Shown here: positions 23,067-32,328 of the stretch, one piece after another
How positions within the stretch are numbered: position 1 is the first letter of the stretch
How the letters are laid out: every line of letters begins with the position of its first letter
Assembly (NCBI RefSeq): GCF_014698035.1
Contig: NZ_JACJSF010000066.1
Location: forward strand, 1-44,527
Length of the DNA stretch: 44,527 bases
DNA from: Desmonostoc muscorum FACHB-395
GTDB lineage: Bacteria > Cyanobacteriota > Cyanobacteriia > Cyanobacteriales > Nostocaceae
Direction: 5' to 3'
Made by a program: the position numbers and the translations under genes
The notes under the pieces: model-generated
The model's input: only the letters and a program-made list of their open reading frames with translations
Database searches by the model: none
Told to the model about the DNA's origin: nothing

Positions 23067-25055
23067 TCACATCCATCCCCCAACTTCCGCATCAGTTAAA
23101 GGTTTCTCTAACTTGCTATATTCCGTCTGAGCAGCCCGTAATACGTGTTTCATCTGCACTGCTTCCCCGGCATCGGCGGCGAGGAAAGCTGCATTTAAGG
23201 CTATGTTGCGGATATTACCCCCAGCGACATTTAGCCGTGCTAGTTGCAGAGCATCTAAGTCTGCGGTTGGGGTATCGGCGGGAAAGACACGCCGCCAAAT
23301 CTCGGCTCGTTGTGTTGTATCGGGGAAGGGGAATTGCACCACGAAGCGAATCCGGCGCAGAAAGGCTGTATCAATTGCACTTTTCAAGTTAGTAGTCAGG
23401 ACTGCTAAACCTGGGTAGCTTTCCATCCGTTGCAAAAGGTAGCTAACTTCAATATTGGCATAGCGATCGCGCGCATCTTTAACTTCACTGCGTTTACCAA
23501 ATAAAGCATCAGCTTCATCAAATAACAAAATCACCCCGCCTTGTTCAGCAGCATCAAATACCCGGCGCAAATTCTTCTCTGTTTCGCCAATATATTTGCT
23601 AACTACCGATGATAGATCGATCCGATAAAGATCGAGGCGCAATTTCTGAGCGAGTACTTCTGCCCCCAAGGTTTTACCAGTACCGCTAGCACCTGCGAAT
23701 AAAGCACTAATTCCCAATCCTCTAGCACTCTTGCCACCAAAACCCCAATTGTTATATACAGTACTGCGTTGCCGGACATGAGCCGCAATTTCTCGCAGAA
23801 CTTGTTTCTGTGCCTCTGGCAATACCAAATCTTCCCAATCACCAGATGGCTCAATCCGTTGGGCGAGTTCATCCAAACGCGGACGTGCTTGCACACGGCA
23901 GGCATCCCATAAAATACTAGTGATATCGTTGTCTGGTTTTTGTGCTAACTGTCCTGCGGCTTCTGCACAAGCAGCCCGGATGGTTGCGGCACTTAGGTTA
24001 AACTGATCCACTAGAGTTTTAACTTGCCCGTTCATTTGTGATGCCATTGAACCTAGGGCATCTTGCCAAACTGTACCTTGTTCTTTGCTAGTTGGTTGAT
24101 GTACGTCAAAATTAACTACTAGGCGTTGTCCTAGTCCAATCCGTTCTCGACTCGTAACTATTAAAAAGCCCTTGGTGCGTTCGATGAAACGAGCGATCGC
24201 ATTCAATCGCGCCATATCATTATTATCTAGTTCGTTGCAGTCTATGAGTAACGCACACTTACTTAAAATCGTCTCACGAGTCCATAGGCGGATGAGATTA
24301 TCTAACTCACTAGGTACTAAGGGAATCAGTTGTGCAGGCATTACCCACAAACTTAAACCCTGGAGTTGACAAATGGCCGCGGCAATGGAACGTTTGCTAG
24401 TAGTTTCGCTACTAGATAGCTGCACGATTGGTAAGCTATTAATTTTGTCAGCTTGCGACCAAACTGCTGCAACTCGCTCTGCTAAATCTTGGTGCGAGGG
24501 GACTAGATCGCTAACCTCTGGTAATGGTTCAATGATGCCAGCTAATCGTTCGTCAAGATATTGAATGCCCGTGAGATAATGTAAAATTCGTTCGTCAATT
24601 CTGACGGGACTGAGAGTCAAGGCATGACCATCACCAATTTGAATTAACCGCCAATGACGTAAGGGAGCATTTGGAGCGATCGCATCCCAGTGGACGTTAG
24701 GTAAAGCGGACAAACCTAAACTTAAAGTTGGGTAAGCTCGTTGTAAATCTCCGTGTGTTATGGCACACAATTTAGCAAAATCTCCATTCAACTCCATACC
24801 TGCACACAACAACAACAAATCACGTTCAAAGGATGAGAGGCTAAATATTTTGCATACTCTCTCCAATGCCGATGGCGCAGGCATTGCAGCCGCCGCTTCC
24901 TGTAAAGCTTGCTGTAAATTCTCTTGATTTTTCTCTACAGATTCATTTTGCTCTTTTGCTGTGTGATTTTCTAAAATCCCACGCACTACGGCAAGGGCTG
25001 CTGATAGATAGCGGTAGTTTGCCTCATCCCAATTGTGATTTGTTGTAGCATTCAT
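23067..25055 (-). CDS. AAA+ ATPase of contractile-injection-system type (Afp15-like)
   Basis: A 662-residue soluble ATPase. Residues about 205-320 look like a degenerate first AAA domain (no Walker A; RFIERTKGFLIVTSRERIG resembles a sensor region). The second is intact: Walker A GASGTGKT at 455-462, Walker B ILLFDEAD at 509-516, and arginine-containing FLRRIRFVVQFPFP. This architecture matches the ATPase encoded in extracellular contractile injection system loci, thought to help assembly or remodelling of the particle. Its start overlaps the stop of the DUF4255 gene by four bases (ATGA), so the two are translationally coupled. A general CDC48-like ATPase is the alternative; the neighbour argues for the injection system. 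Confidence 0.85.
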   Translation of the reverse strand: MNATTNHNWDEANYRYLSAALAVVRGILENHTAKEQNESVEKNQENLQQALQEAAAAMPAPSALERVCKIFSLSSFERDLLLLCAGMELNGDFAKLCAITHGDLQRAYPTLSLGLSALPNVHWDAIAPNAPLRHWRLIQIGDGHALTLSPVRIDERILHYLTGIQYLDERLAGIIEPLPEVSDLVPSHQDLAERVAAVWSQADKINSLPIVQLSSSETTSKRSIAAAICQLQGLSLWVMPAQLIPLVPSELDNLIRLWTRETILSKCALLIDCNELDNNDMARLNAIARFIERTKGFLIVTSRERIGLGQRLVVNFDVHQPTSKEQGTVWQDALGSMASQMNGQVKTLVDQFNLSAATIRAACAEAAGQLAQKPDNDITSILWDACRVQARPRLDELAQRIEPSGDWEDLVLPEAQKQVLREIAAHVRQRSTVYNNWGFGGKSARGLGISALFAGASGTGKTLGAEVLAQKLRLDLYRIDLSSVVSKYIGETEKNLRRVFDAAEQGGVILLFDEADALFGKRSEVKDARDRYANIEVSYLLQRMESYPGLAVLTTNLKSAIDTAFLRRIRFVVQFPFPDTTQRAEIWRRVFPADTPTADLDALQLARLNVAGGNIRNIALNAAFLAADAGEAVQMKHVLRAAQTEYSKLEKPLTDAEVGGWM

Positions 25056-26326
25056 AAGATTGTCACCTGTGGCGAATCATAAGCTCCAGACTGATTCTTC
25101 TTGTGCAGTGGACTTTCTGCCCCATCTACTTGCACCCGAACAATATAAGTCCCTGGTTTTACATTTTTGACAGGAATAGTAATTGCATCGGTGTCTTCAG
25201 TGCGTGGTGCAACCAAGAAAGAGTAAGCTACCGGACTATTAACTGATACTTCATTGAGTAGCAAAACTACTCGCTGTGCCTTACCAACTTTGGGCTGGAA
25301 TTTAACGGTAATTTCTGCTGTGCGTAAATTTTCACCGCTATTTTCCACTTGAGCGACAAATGCCGTAATTGTTGGATGGATGACAAAAGCTGCAACGTTT
25401 GATTCAAATAGATAATCTGTTTGTCCTGCATTGCCCATTGTTAGATGTACAACTTGGATAGTCTGCACACTTGCGTATAAATCTGATGGGATTAACAGGC
25501 TAATTTGTGTTTCTTTAACATCATGAGGTACTAATAAAGTCTCCCGATGACTCAAACGGATTCGGGTAATCTCACCGCGTAAACGTTTACCACGAATTAC
25601 TAATGTTGTGCCCGTAACAATCGTTTGCTCCGTCTTTGCCGAAGCCATAACTTGCTCTATAGTCGGTTGAGACAAGGGCATTATGTAGACTTCAGAATTT
25701 TCAGGTTTGCTACTCTCAATCAATACCATTGATGCCAGATAGGTAGCTGAAGGTCGATAGTGTGTTTGTAACGCAGACCATAATTTAGAAGTTTCTTCCA
25801 TGTTAAAAAACTCTGGAGTCAGTTTAATCTGACCAATTTGTTCAGCTAAATCAGGTACAGATACACTTGCTACAGCTTGCGAAAAAGCGCTTGAGGTATT
25901 GGTTGTAGAGGCATTTATCAGAGTATTCTCAATAATATCCGATGTGATGGCTGGTGTTTTGTGTAATAAATGCATTGCATAGCCCAATAAAAGCTCCGCC
26001 TGAAAATCCTTAGCTCCATACGCTGTTAGTAAGTAATGGAGATCAAGAGCTAGTGGCGGGCTTTGAGAGGATGTGTTTCCATTTATACGTGAATGCCTGC
26101 TGCGAAATTCCTGAGATACCCAATCGACATTGCGGTTCTGTGTTACTTGATAAAGAAACAGGTTGATTTGAGCCCGCTCGTCAGCTTCAACTGAAATTCG
26201 ATCGGGCGGTAGGGCAGTTACAATCACATCACCAACACTCGCAGCGATCGGATCGCTGACTAAGCCATTTTCCAGCAAGACTTTTAGTACTGCTGTCACG
26301 GCGGCTATAGAGAGTACATTACTCAT
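25052..26326 (-). CDS. DUF4255 / Pvc16-type tube-cap protein of injection systems
   Basis: A 424-residue protein. The N-terminal domain (about residues 5-190) has VLSIAAVTAVLKVLLENGL, PPDRISVEADERAQINLFL and YQVTQNRNVDW, and later LDLHYLLTAYG, the pattern of DUF4255 (Pvc16 N-terminal). In R-type and PVC/Afp-like particles this protein terminates the inner tube and sheath. The C-terminal part (about 220-424) resembles two IPT/Ig-like beta domains (GTTLVIRGKRLRGEITRIRL). The ATG at 26326 has GAGGAACG upstream. It is translationally coupled to the AAA+ gene. No sheath, tube, spike or baseplate gene is within the window on either side. Confidence 0.85.
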   Translation of the reverse strand: MSNVLSIAAVTAVLKVLLENGLVSDPIAASVGDVIVTALPPDRISVEADERAQINLFLYQVTQNRNVDWVSQEFRSRHSRINGNTSSQSPPLALDLHYLLTAYGAKDFQAELLLGYAMHLLHKTPAITSDIIENTLINASTTNTSSAFSQAVASVSVPDLAEQIGQIKLTPEFFNMEETSKLWSALQTHYRPSATYLASMVLIESSKPENSEVYIMPLSQPTIEQVMASAKTEQTIVTGTTLVIRGKRLRGEITRIRLSHRETLLVPHDVKETQISLLIPSDLYASVQTIQVVHLTMGNAGQTDYLFESNVAAFVIHPTITAFVAQVENSGENLRTAEITVKFQPKVGKAQRVVLLLNEVSVNSPVAYSFLVAPRTEDTDAITIPVKNVKPGTYIVRVQVDGAESPLHKKNQSGAYDSPQVTIL

Positions 26327-26722
26327 CCTCGTTCCTCATGGCAATAGCACATCTTAATCATGTACGCCAGAGTACATTGACAGAATATATTTTGCAAAAC
26401 TTTAAATATTCTGTAACAGAGACTATCCGCATGGCATACGAAGTATCAGCACTAATGAAGCTAAAGACCTCGTATAATTCGCGTCAACTTCACATTAGAA
26501 ACCAATTTAAAGTACCCTAGGGCTTAATTTTAAACATTTTATCAAATTGCTAATATTATTTTAAGTTAGTAATATGTTAAGCTGAGTATAATCAGATAAA
26601 CGCTAAGTAATATATATTACTAATATTCATCTAAGTTACCAAGTAAGCAAAATATTTGTAATACTAGTAGTATATCTGAGCTAAAGTCAAAACCTTAAAG
26701 TTACTAGAATGGGTTCCCCCAG
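26327..26722. other. Divergent intergenic region between DUF4255 and kinase genes
   Basis: A 396-base gap that must hold the promoters of both the injection-system pair (minus) and the kinase (plus). The half near the kinase (26521-26660) is very AT-rich with repeated AGTAATAT/ATATTACT phrases, including AAGTAATATATATTACTAA, a near-palindrome. A 60-codon plus-strand frame at 26338-26520 starts only 11 bases from the DUF4255 start and has no recognisable features; I do not call it a gene. Confidence 0.6.
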
Positions 26723-28753
26723 ATGAAATCCCCACCTCCTTCAAATTCTTGGATTGGTCGCTTGGTAGGTGATAACGAGCGATATCGTTTAGACAAACGG
26801 TTAGGCGGGGGTGGCATGGGAGATGTCTTCCTGGCAACGGACACCCGTGTGGGTCAACAGGTAGCATTGAAGTTGCTCAAAGATACGCTGGTGGCATCAC
26901 AAGAAATGAGAAAGCGTTTTGAGCGTGAGGTAGCAGTTTGTGCTGCTTTGCAAAGTGACCACATAGTTAAAATTAGTGATTGTGGATTCACCCCAGAAGG
27001 CTTTCCATTTTACGTAATGGAATATTTACGCGGGCAAACGCTCAGACAATTACTGCTGCGCGAGAAGCGGCTATCTGTTGAGCGGGCGGTAAAAATTATG
27101 GCGCAAGTTTGCAAAGGTTTACAGCTTGCCCATCAAGGGGTTACTCTCCAACGGGAAGGCGGAAAAAGTACTGAACATATTCAGGTAATTCATCGTGACC
27201 TGAAACCAGATAATATATTTTTAGTACCTACAGATTTGGGTGAGTGGGTGAAGGTTTTGGATTTTGGTGTTGCCAAAATTCGGAGTGAATCTTCAGAAAA
27301 TCACAATATTACAAATATTACCAGTACTTTTATTGGGACATTTCGTTATGCGCCTCCTGAGCAAATCCAAAGCGATAAAAACCTGGATGCAAGGGGTGAT
27401 ATTTACAGTTTAGGAATTATCTTTTATGAAATGCTGAGTGCTGCCGATCCTTTTGGAATCAGCATTAAGGGTAGTCATGTCAGCGAGGCTTCTTGGGTAT
27501 TAGCTCATGCCTATGAACCACCAAAGCCACTGCGATCGCAGCCAGGTTGTGAGCATTATTCCACAGAATTGGAAGCGGTGGTGATGAAATGCCTCCACAA
27601 GAACCCAGCTAACCGATTTGCAACGGTAGAAGAACTCAATCTTGCTTTGCAAGCTGCTGCAAAATCCGTCACAAACACTATTAATTTACCCAAAAAAGCT
27701 ACCGGGCAATCACAACCTTCCTACAATCAGGGTTCAAATCACGAAACTGTTCCCAGACAATCGAACGACGACACTGTTCTCCGCCCTCCATCTGCATATA
27801 ATCAGGGTTCAAATCACGAAACTGTTCCCAGACAATCAAACGACGATACCGTTTACCGTCCTCCATCTGCATATAATCAGGGTTCAAATCACGAAACTGT
27901 TCCCAGACAATCGAACGACGACACCGTTCTCCGTCCCCCATCTGCATATAATCAGGGTTCAAATCACGAAACTATTCCCAGACAATTTAACCCGATTGAG
28001 CAAAACCAATCTGAGGAAACAGTTCCTCCCCTTCAGTCTGGATACAACCAAGGTTCAAATCACGAAACAGTTCCGAGGCAGTTTAACCCAGTTGAGCAAA
28101 GTCCACAGAGTCCTGTGAATAATCCCAACCCCAGAAAACCGGACGTGACCTTGTATCAACCACGACCTGGGGCTAATCAAGGTGGACAACAAGTGCCACC
28201 AGATAAGACATTATTTCAACCGCGACCTGGGGCTAATCAAGGCGGACAACAAGTGCCGCCAGATAAGACATTATTTCAACCGCGACCTGGGGCTAATCAA
28301 GGTAGACAACAGGTACCACCAGATAAGACATTGTTTCAACCGCGACCTGGAGCTAATCAAGGCGGACAACAAGTGCCACCAGATAAGACATTGTTTCAAC
28401 CACGACCTGGAGCTAATCAAGGCGGACAACAAGTGCCACCAGATAAGACATTGTTTCAACCGCGACCTGGAGCGAATCAAGATAGACCACAAGTACCGCC
28501 AGATGTGACATTGTATCAACCACGGTCTGCATCCAATCAAGGCAGACGACAAGTACCACTAGATGACACTATTTACCAACCAAAGCTAAGTGAGCAGCTA
28601 GCTACGAAAATTACTCCCAATTTTTTGCGAATCTTGGGAGTAGTGTTGGCAATTGGGCTAACTTTAGCCTTGGTGGCCTATATTTATACTCAATCTCGTA
28701 AAGAACCTAGCAACCAGGAAAGTTTACCTAATAGCGATCGCATTCAGAACTAA
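26723..28753 (+). CDS. Membrane-anchored Ser/Thr protein kinase with two threonine-bearing repeat arrays
   Basis: A 676-residue Hanks-type (PknB-like) kinase. The catalytic domain covers about residues 20-320: glycine loop LGGGGMGDVF, ATP lysine in VALKLL (Lys50), Glu69 in FERE, catalytic HRDLKPDN with Asp159, DFG at 180-182, activation segment STFIGTFRYAPPEQ. All key residues are present. Next comes a 25-residue repeat (YNQGSNHETVPRQSNDDTV...) in four copies plus a degenerate fifth, then a 20-residue repeat (PDKTLFQPRPGANQGGQQVP) in seven copies plus a partial eighth. One membrane helix lies near 636-658 (FLRILGVVLAIGLTLALVA), leaving a short outer tail. The linker threonines may be autophosphorylation sites that dock FHA proteins. 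It is divergent from the injection-system pair. Confidence 0.93.
   Translation: MKSPPPSNSWIGRLVGDNERYRLDKRLGGGGMGDVFLATDTRVGQQVALKLLKDTLVASQEMRKRFEREVAVCAALQSDHIVKISDCGFTPEGFPFYVMEYLRGQTLRQLLLREKRLSVERAVKIMAQVCKGLQLAHQGVTLQREGGKSTEHIQVIHRDLKPDNIFLVPTDLGEWVKVLDFGVAKIRSESSENHNITNITSTFIGTFRYAPPEQIQSDKNLDARGDIYSLGIIFYEMLSAADPFGISIKGSHVSEASWVLAHAYEPPKPLRSQPGCEHYSTELEAVVMKCLHKNPANRFATVEELNLALQAAAKSVTNTINLPKKATGQSQPSYNQGSNHETVPRQSNDDTVLRPPSAYNQGSNHETVPRQSNDDTVYRPPSAYNQGSNHETVPRQSNDDTVLRPPSAYNQGSNHETIPRQFNPIEQNQSEETVPPLQSGYNQGSNHETVPRQFNPVEQSPQSPVNNPNPRKPDVTLYQPRPGANQGGQQVPPDKTLFQPRPGANQGGQQVPPDKTLFQPRPGANQGRQQVPPDKTLFQPRPGANQGGQQVPPDKTLFQPRPGANQGGQQVPPDKTLFQPRPGANQDRPQVPPDVTLYQPRSASNQGRRQVPLDDTIYQPKLSEQLATKITPNFLRILGVVLAIGLTLALVAYIYTQSRKEPSNQESLPNSDRIQN
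27722..28087 (+). repeat. 75-bp in-frame tandem repeats in the kinase linker
   Basis: AATCAGGGTTCAAATCACG recurs at 27725, 27800, 27875 and 27950, an exact 75-base period, with a degenerate fifth copy near 28046 (AACCAAGGTTCAAATCACG). Each unit encodes 25 residues with HETVPRQ and DDTV, so two threonines followed by Val per unit. Near-identity at the DNA level shows recent expansion. Confidence 0.95.
28141..28578 (+). repeat. 60-bp in-frame tandem repeats in the kinase linker
   Basis: Seven complete 60-base units begin at 28141, 28201, 28261, 28321, 28381, 28441 and 28501, with a partial eighth from 28561. Each encodes PD-[KV]-TL-[FY]-QPRPGANQ followed by GGQQVP or a close variant. The unit is unrelated in sequence to the 75-bp array just upstream, yet both put one D-[X]-T-hydrophobic motif in every period. 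Confidence 0.95.
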
Positions 28754-28765
28754 TTAGCTAATAGC

Positions 28766-30367
28766 TTACCTATGTTCATCCCAAGCTACAGGAAAAGAAT
28801 AATCTGAAAACGCCGAGAAATCATGATTTTCACTGCGGGTTTCTTCATCCAAAAACTTGACAACTTTGTTATAAATATCTTGTGCTTGTTGCGGAGAATC
28901 ACCGATGCTGGTTAATCCTAACTTGCCAAACTGCGAAAGACAACCCATGAGATGAAACACTGTGCCTGTTTCTGTACCAGTGTCAAAGTGTAGTCTATGT
29001 TCAGCGATGATATCCATCAAATCATTAGGTAACAATCCCTGATAGCGCTCTTTTTGCAAATTATCAGTAGCAATGTAATATTTTGGACGACCTTGCTGAC
29101 TATAAAATAAGCCCGTGGAAAGGTCATAGCGACCGTTTGTTAATAATTTCAGGGTCATGAATGGATGAGTTGTGCCACCTTTACGCAGATTAATTTCGAT
29201 CGCCTGAATATCCCACTCACCATTACCCTTGTCAACGGTGATAAAATCTACGCCAAATCGCTCTAAAGTACCTTTCTCTGCTAGCTTTCTACCAACTTGT
29301 AGTCCTAATTGTTGTAATTGCAATCGATAGCTTTCATCAGCCGGGAAGCTACAACCAAGGTAAATCTGACCGTCTGGTCCTCCGAGAATTTGGTCGTGAG
29401 TTGAAAGGATTTCCACTTTACCAGTGGGTGTGATCCGTCCTTGGACACTGGGCGATCGCTTTATTTCCCCTTCCACAAATGCTTCGGCAATTGCCCCTAA
29501 TTCTGGGATTCTTCCCGAAAAATTATCCCAAGTCTCAAGTTTTGCTTGAAAGCGCATTGTTGAGAAGCGATCGCTAATTGCTGCTACCCTTTGAGCATGA
29601 GTACCAATACCTGGTGCTAAATTCTCAATTGGCCTTAGATCGAGCAAGGCATTTCCCTCTCCCGAAATGCCTTCGTTGAGTTTTACCACTACCCGTTTTA
29701 ATGTTGGTTGTCTTTCCCATAAATCACTGGTAGCTTCTGCTAAATCTGTGTGGTTCCAAATTTTTTCGCTACCATCTGGATGCGGAACTCCGCTTTCAGC
29801 GAAGATTTGCCGACTGCCACTTTTTGTCCCCCAAATCTGTAAATCTGGTGCAGCAGCATACAGTGGTACACCCAATTTTAAAGACAATTCGCCTTCCCAG
29901 TGCGAAGAGTTGTAGCAGATCATAAATGATTTATCTAGCCTCAAAGATTGATGAATCCGCTCTAGTAGACGGGGGCGTTCTAAAATCTTTTGACTAAGAG
30001 GTTTAAGGGAAGAATCGTAAGTAGAAAGTAGCAGCAAGCGATTGCGAGCATGAGAAAAGGGAATTCCTGGCAAAAGTTGCAGATAATAATCAATGATACT
30101 AGGATGCAGTGGTACTGATGTTACATAAACCAGCCGAGTCCGGGGATTCTGCAACCGAATTAAAGAAAATAGTAATCTTTCTTCATAATGTTCGCAGCCT
30201 TCGATCTTTTGGAGTTCGCGCTGGTCAAGACTCAGGGAGGGAATAATTAAAATATCCGCTTCACTATTGTCAAATGACTCGATCGTTTTCCAGCGATCGC
30301 GCAGGGTTAATTGTAATTGGCGAAACTTTTCAGCCTGCTCTAACTCGGAAATATTTAGTATTGCCAT
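28766..30367 (-). CDS. ATP-grasp carboxylate-amine ligase, PGM1-related
   Basis: A 533-residue soluble protein. The N-terminal part (LVYVTSVPLHPSIIDYYL, HARNRLLLLSTYD) and the ATP-grasp region (KRVVVKLNEGISGEGNALL, later EVEGEIKRSPSVQ-like loop and IQAIEINLRKGGTTHPFM) match proteins related to PGM1, the peptide ligase of pheganomycin synthesis. The C-terminal HLMGCLSQFGKLGLTSIG fits the PGM1 C-terminal domain. Members ligate an unusual amino acid or carboxylate to a peptide or amine using ATP; the substrate here is unknown. No peptide precursor or tailoring gene is adjacent. It ends 12 bases from the convergent kinase gene. Confidence 0.8.
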   Translation of the reverse strand: MAILNISELEQAEKFRQLQLTLRDRWKTIESFDNSEADILIIPSLSLDQRELQKIEGCEHYEERLLFSLIRLQNPRTRLVYVTSVPLHPSIIDYYLQLLPGIPFSHARNRLLLLSTYDSSLKPLSQKILERPRLLERIHQSLRLDKSFMICYNSSHWEGELSLKLGVPLYAAAPDLQIWGTKSGSRQIFAESGVPHPDGSEKIWNHTDLAEATSDLWERQPTLKRVVVKLNEGISGEGNALLDLRPIENLAPGIGTHAQRVAAISDRFSTMRFQAKLETWDNFSGRIPELGAIAEAFVEGEIKRSPSVQGRITPTGKVEILSTHDQILGGPDGQIYLGCSFPADESYRLQLQQLGLQVGRKLAEKGTLERFGVDFITVDKGNGEWDIQAIEINLRKGGTTHPFMTLKLLTNGRYDLSTGLFYSQQGRPKYYIATDNLQKERYQGLLPNDLMDIIAEHRLHFDTGTETGTVFHLMGCLSQFGKLGLTSIGDSPQQAQDIYNKVVKFLDEETRSENHDFSAFSDYSFPVAWDEHR

Positions 30368-31256
30368 AACCCCTGCCCTCTAATAATCCCAATGTAGCGC
30401 ACCATGCAGGCTTTTGGCCTATTAGTTTGGTAACTAGTAAGCAAGTACTTTATCCTGCAAAAATGTGGCTATGCAGATATCAGCTTAAATTAATACTAAT
30501 GAAGCTCGAACGCATAATAATACTATTATGTCAAGCTACTTTGAAATGTTTGTAGTAATGAGTTTATTACTTAGAAAATAAGGACTAAACTCATTAATCT
30601 AAAATTGTCCCTAGGATTCATATTTTATTACGTGAAAAAACTCCGTACAATTTAGAAAGTCTTCTTTCCTATTGCTTCTTGCCTGCATACGCAAGTAACT
30701 ATGGCTACGCCACGCTACGCGAAAAAATCAAAGTGGATTCCTATATCTATAAATTTAAACTTGACAAACTGGTAGGTAGTTGTGCATCTACAAACTGAAA
30801 AAGTATAAATCTATATTTTCATTTATTGAAAATGGCATGGTTATTGAGTGAGCTAGAAGAAATCATGATTAACTAATTGAATAATTTTTATTCTTTAACT
30901 TATTTTCCGTCTTAAGGTTGAGCAAATTTTAGCTTAGTTTACCTCTATGGAGCGATAAATTACAGCAACTTAATCGTTAACTTAATAGCAGATGAAAGAG
31001 ATAACTATTTCATCGAATCATAGTTTTTATACTTGTTTTTGCCGTCAGGTGAATAGTGTCTGTCATTTTTGAGTATAAATAACGTCATCTGCCTACAATT
31101 GCTAGAAACAAATGCCTTGGTTACGAATTCGGGATATGTATACCCGAAAAATTGTAAATAGCAAGTAGGAGCCAAAACAGAAAATAGACCTTGGGTTAAA
31201 TTTTTGATCCAGGGTTTGCTTTTGAAAATGGCTAATGAGAAAGATGGGGGTAATAA
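30368..31256. other. Long intergenic region without a gene
   Basis: This 890-base gap separates two divergent genes. It has stops in all frames at short intervals. I see a repeat-like phrase near 30697-30724 (CTATGGCTACGCCACGCTACGC), a lone TTGACA near 30764 without a good partner box, and AT-rich sequence elsewhere. It could hold a long leader or small RNA ahead of the dehydrogenase gene, but nothing specific is recognisable. Confidence 0.5.
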
Positions 31257-32165
31257 ATGCCCAATTCAATATTCAATTACCAAGAAAAACCTATGCCTAA
31301 ATCAAAAGAGAAAAAAGAGAAAACATTGCAGCCGCCACAGCAGCAAGAAGTACCAGGTGTTGAATCAGAAATGACACCAAAACCGAAAGCAGATGATGCC
31401 CAGTATCGAGGTAGTGGCAAGTTACAAGATAAAGTAGCATTGATTACGGGTGCAGATAGTGGTATTGGTCGTGCTGTAGCGATCGCATTTGCTAAAGAAG
31501 GTGCAGATGTGGCTATCCTTTATCTGAATGAACACGACGATGCCAAAGAAACAAAAAATTTGGTAGAAAAACAAGGTCGTCGGGCAGTAACTATCGCAGG
31601 CGATATTGGCGATGAAACTTTTTGTCAGCAAGCTATCCAACAAACAGTCGGTGAGTTTGGCAAACTCGATATTCTCATCAACAATGCTGCCGAACAACAT
31701 CCTAAAGAAAGTATTGAAGAAATCACTAAAGAACAATTAGAGCGAACTTTTCGCACTAATATCTTCTCAATGTTTTTTATGACTAAAGCTGCACTCAAGC
31801 ATTTGCAAACAGGCAGTGCTATCATCAATACCACATCGGTAACAGCTTATAAAGGTAGCCCACAACTGCTAGATTATTCTTCTACAAAAGGTGCGATCGT
31901 TGCTTTTACTCGCTCCTTATCACAGAATTTGGTGTCAAAAGGAATTCGCGTTAATGCTGTCGCGCCAGGGCCAATTTGGACACCTTTAATTCCCTCAACT
32001 TTCCCCGAAGAGAAAGTTGAGAATTTTGGGAAGCAAGTACCAATGCAACGAGCCGGACAACCAGAAGAAGTTGCCCCCAGCTATGTATATCTAGCATCTG
32101 ATGATGCTTCTTATGTCTCTGGACAAGTTCTGCACGTAAATGGTGGCGAAGTTGTCAATGGGTAA
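31257..32165 (+). CDS. Short-chain dehydrogenase/reductase with N-terminal extension (YghA-like)
   Basis: A 302-residue cytosolic NAD(P)-dependent oxidoreductase. The first 55 residues are charged and Pro/Gln-rich, as in the YghA/general-stress subgroup of SDRs. The core then shows ALITGADSGIGRAVAIAFAK (TGXXXGIG), ILINNAAEQ (NNAA), the catalytic Ser in NTTSVTAYKG and YSSTKGA (YXXXK), with RVNAVAPGPIWTPL and the C-terminal SGQVLHVNGGEVVNG. The substrate is unknown; relatives are often stress-induced. The ATG at 31257 has GGGGG about seven bases upstream. Met13 is an alternative start. Confidence 0.92.
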   Translation: MPNSIFNYQEKPMPKSKEKKEKTLQPPQQQEVPGVESEMTPKPKADDAQYRGSGKLQDKVALITGADSGIGRAVAIAFAKEGADVAILYLNEHDDAKETKNLVEKQGRRAVTIAGDIGDETFCQQAIQQTVGEFGKLDILINNAAEQHPKESIEEITKEQLERTFRTNIFSMFFMTKAALKHLQTGSAIINTTSVTAYKGSPQLLDYSSTKGAIVAFTRSLSQNLVSKGIRVNAVAPGPIWTPLIPSTFPEEKVENFGKQVPMQRAGQPEEVAPSYVYLASDDASYVSGQVLHVNGGEVVNG

Positions 32166-32174
32166 TTGAAGAAG

Positions 32175-32314
32175 AATTCAGAAGTCAGAATCAAGACGCT
32201 CGTTCCTCTCTACGAGACGCTGCGCGAACGCTACCGCTACGCTATCCGCTTTTTCGTACAGAATTAATTCTGTTAGCGGATAGCTAAGTTTTAGCCCATT
32301 CTGACTCCTGAATT
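32175..32314. repeat. MITE-like element, aattcagaagtcagaat ends
   Basis: AATTCAGAAGTCAGAAT at 32175-32191 and ATTCTGACTCCTGAATT at 32298-32314 are inverted with one mismatch. The interior holds a GACGCTGCGCGAACGCTACC block and the arms AGCGGATAGC. A solo end of the same family is at 19075-19091. It starts ten bases after the dehydrogenase stop. Confidence 0.75.
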
Positions 32315-32328
32315 ATGTTTAATAAAAA

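Noticed and set aside
26338..26520. 60-codon plus-strand frame between the DUF4255 and kinase genes
   Set aside because: It starts 11 bases from the divergent gene start, has no ribosome-binding site, and shows no recognisable domain or composition bias.
27722..28578. CRISPR-like or noncoding repeats
   Set aside because: Both arrays keep the kinase reading frame and vary mostly at synonymous or conservative positions.
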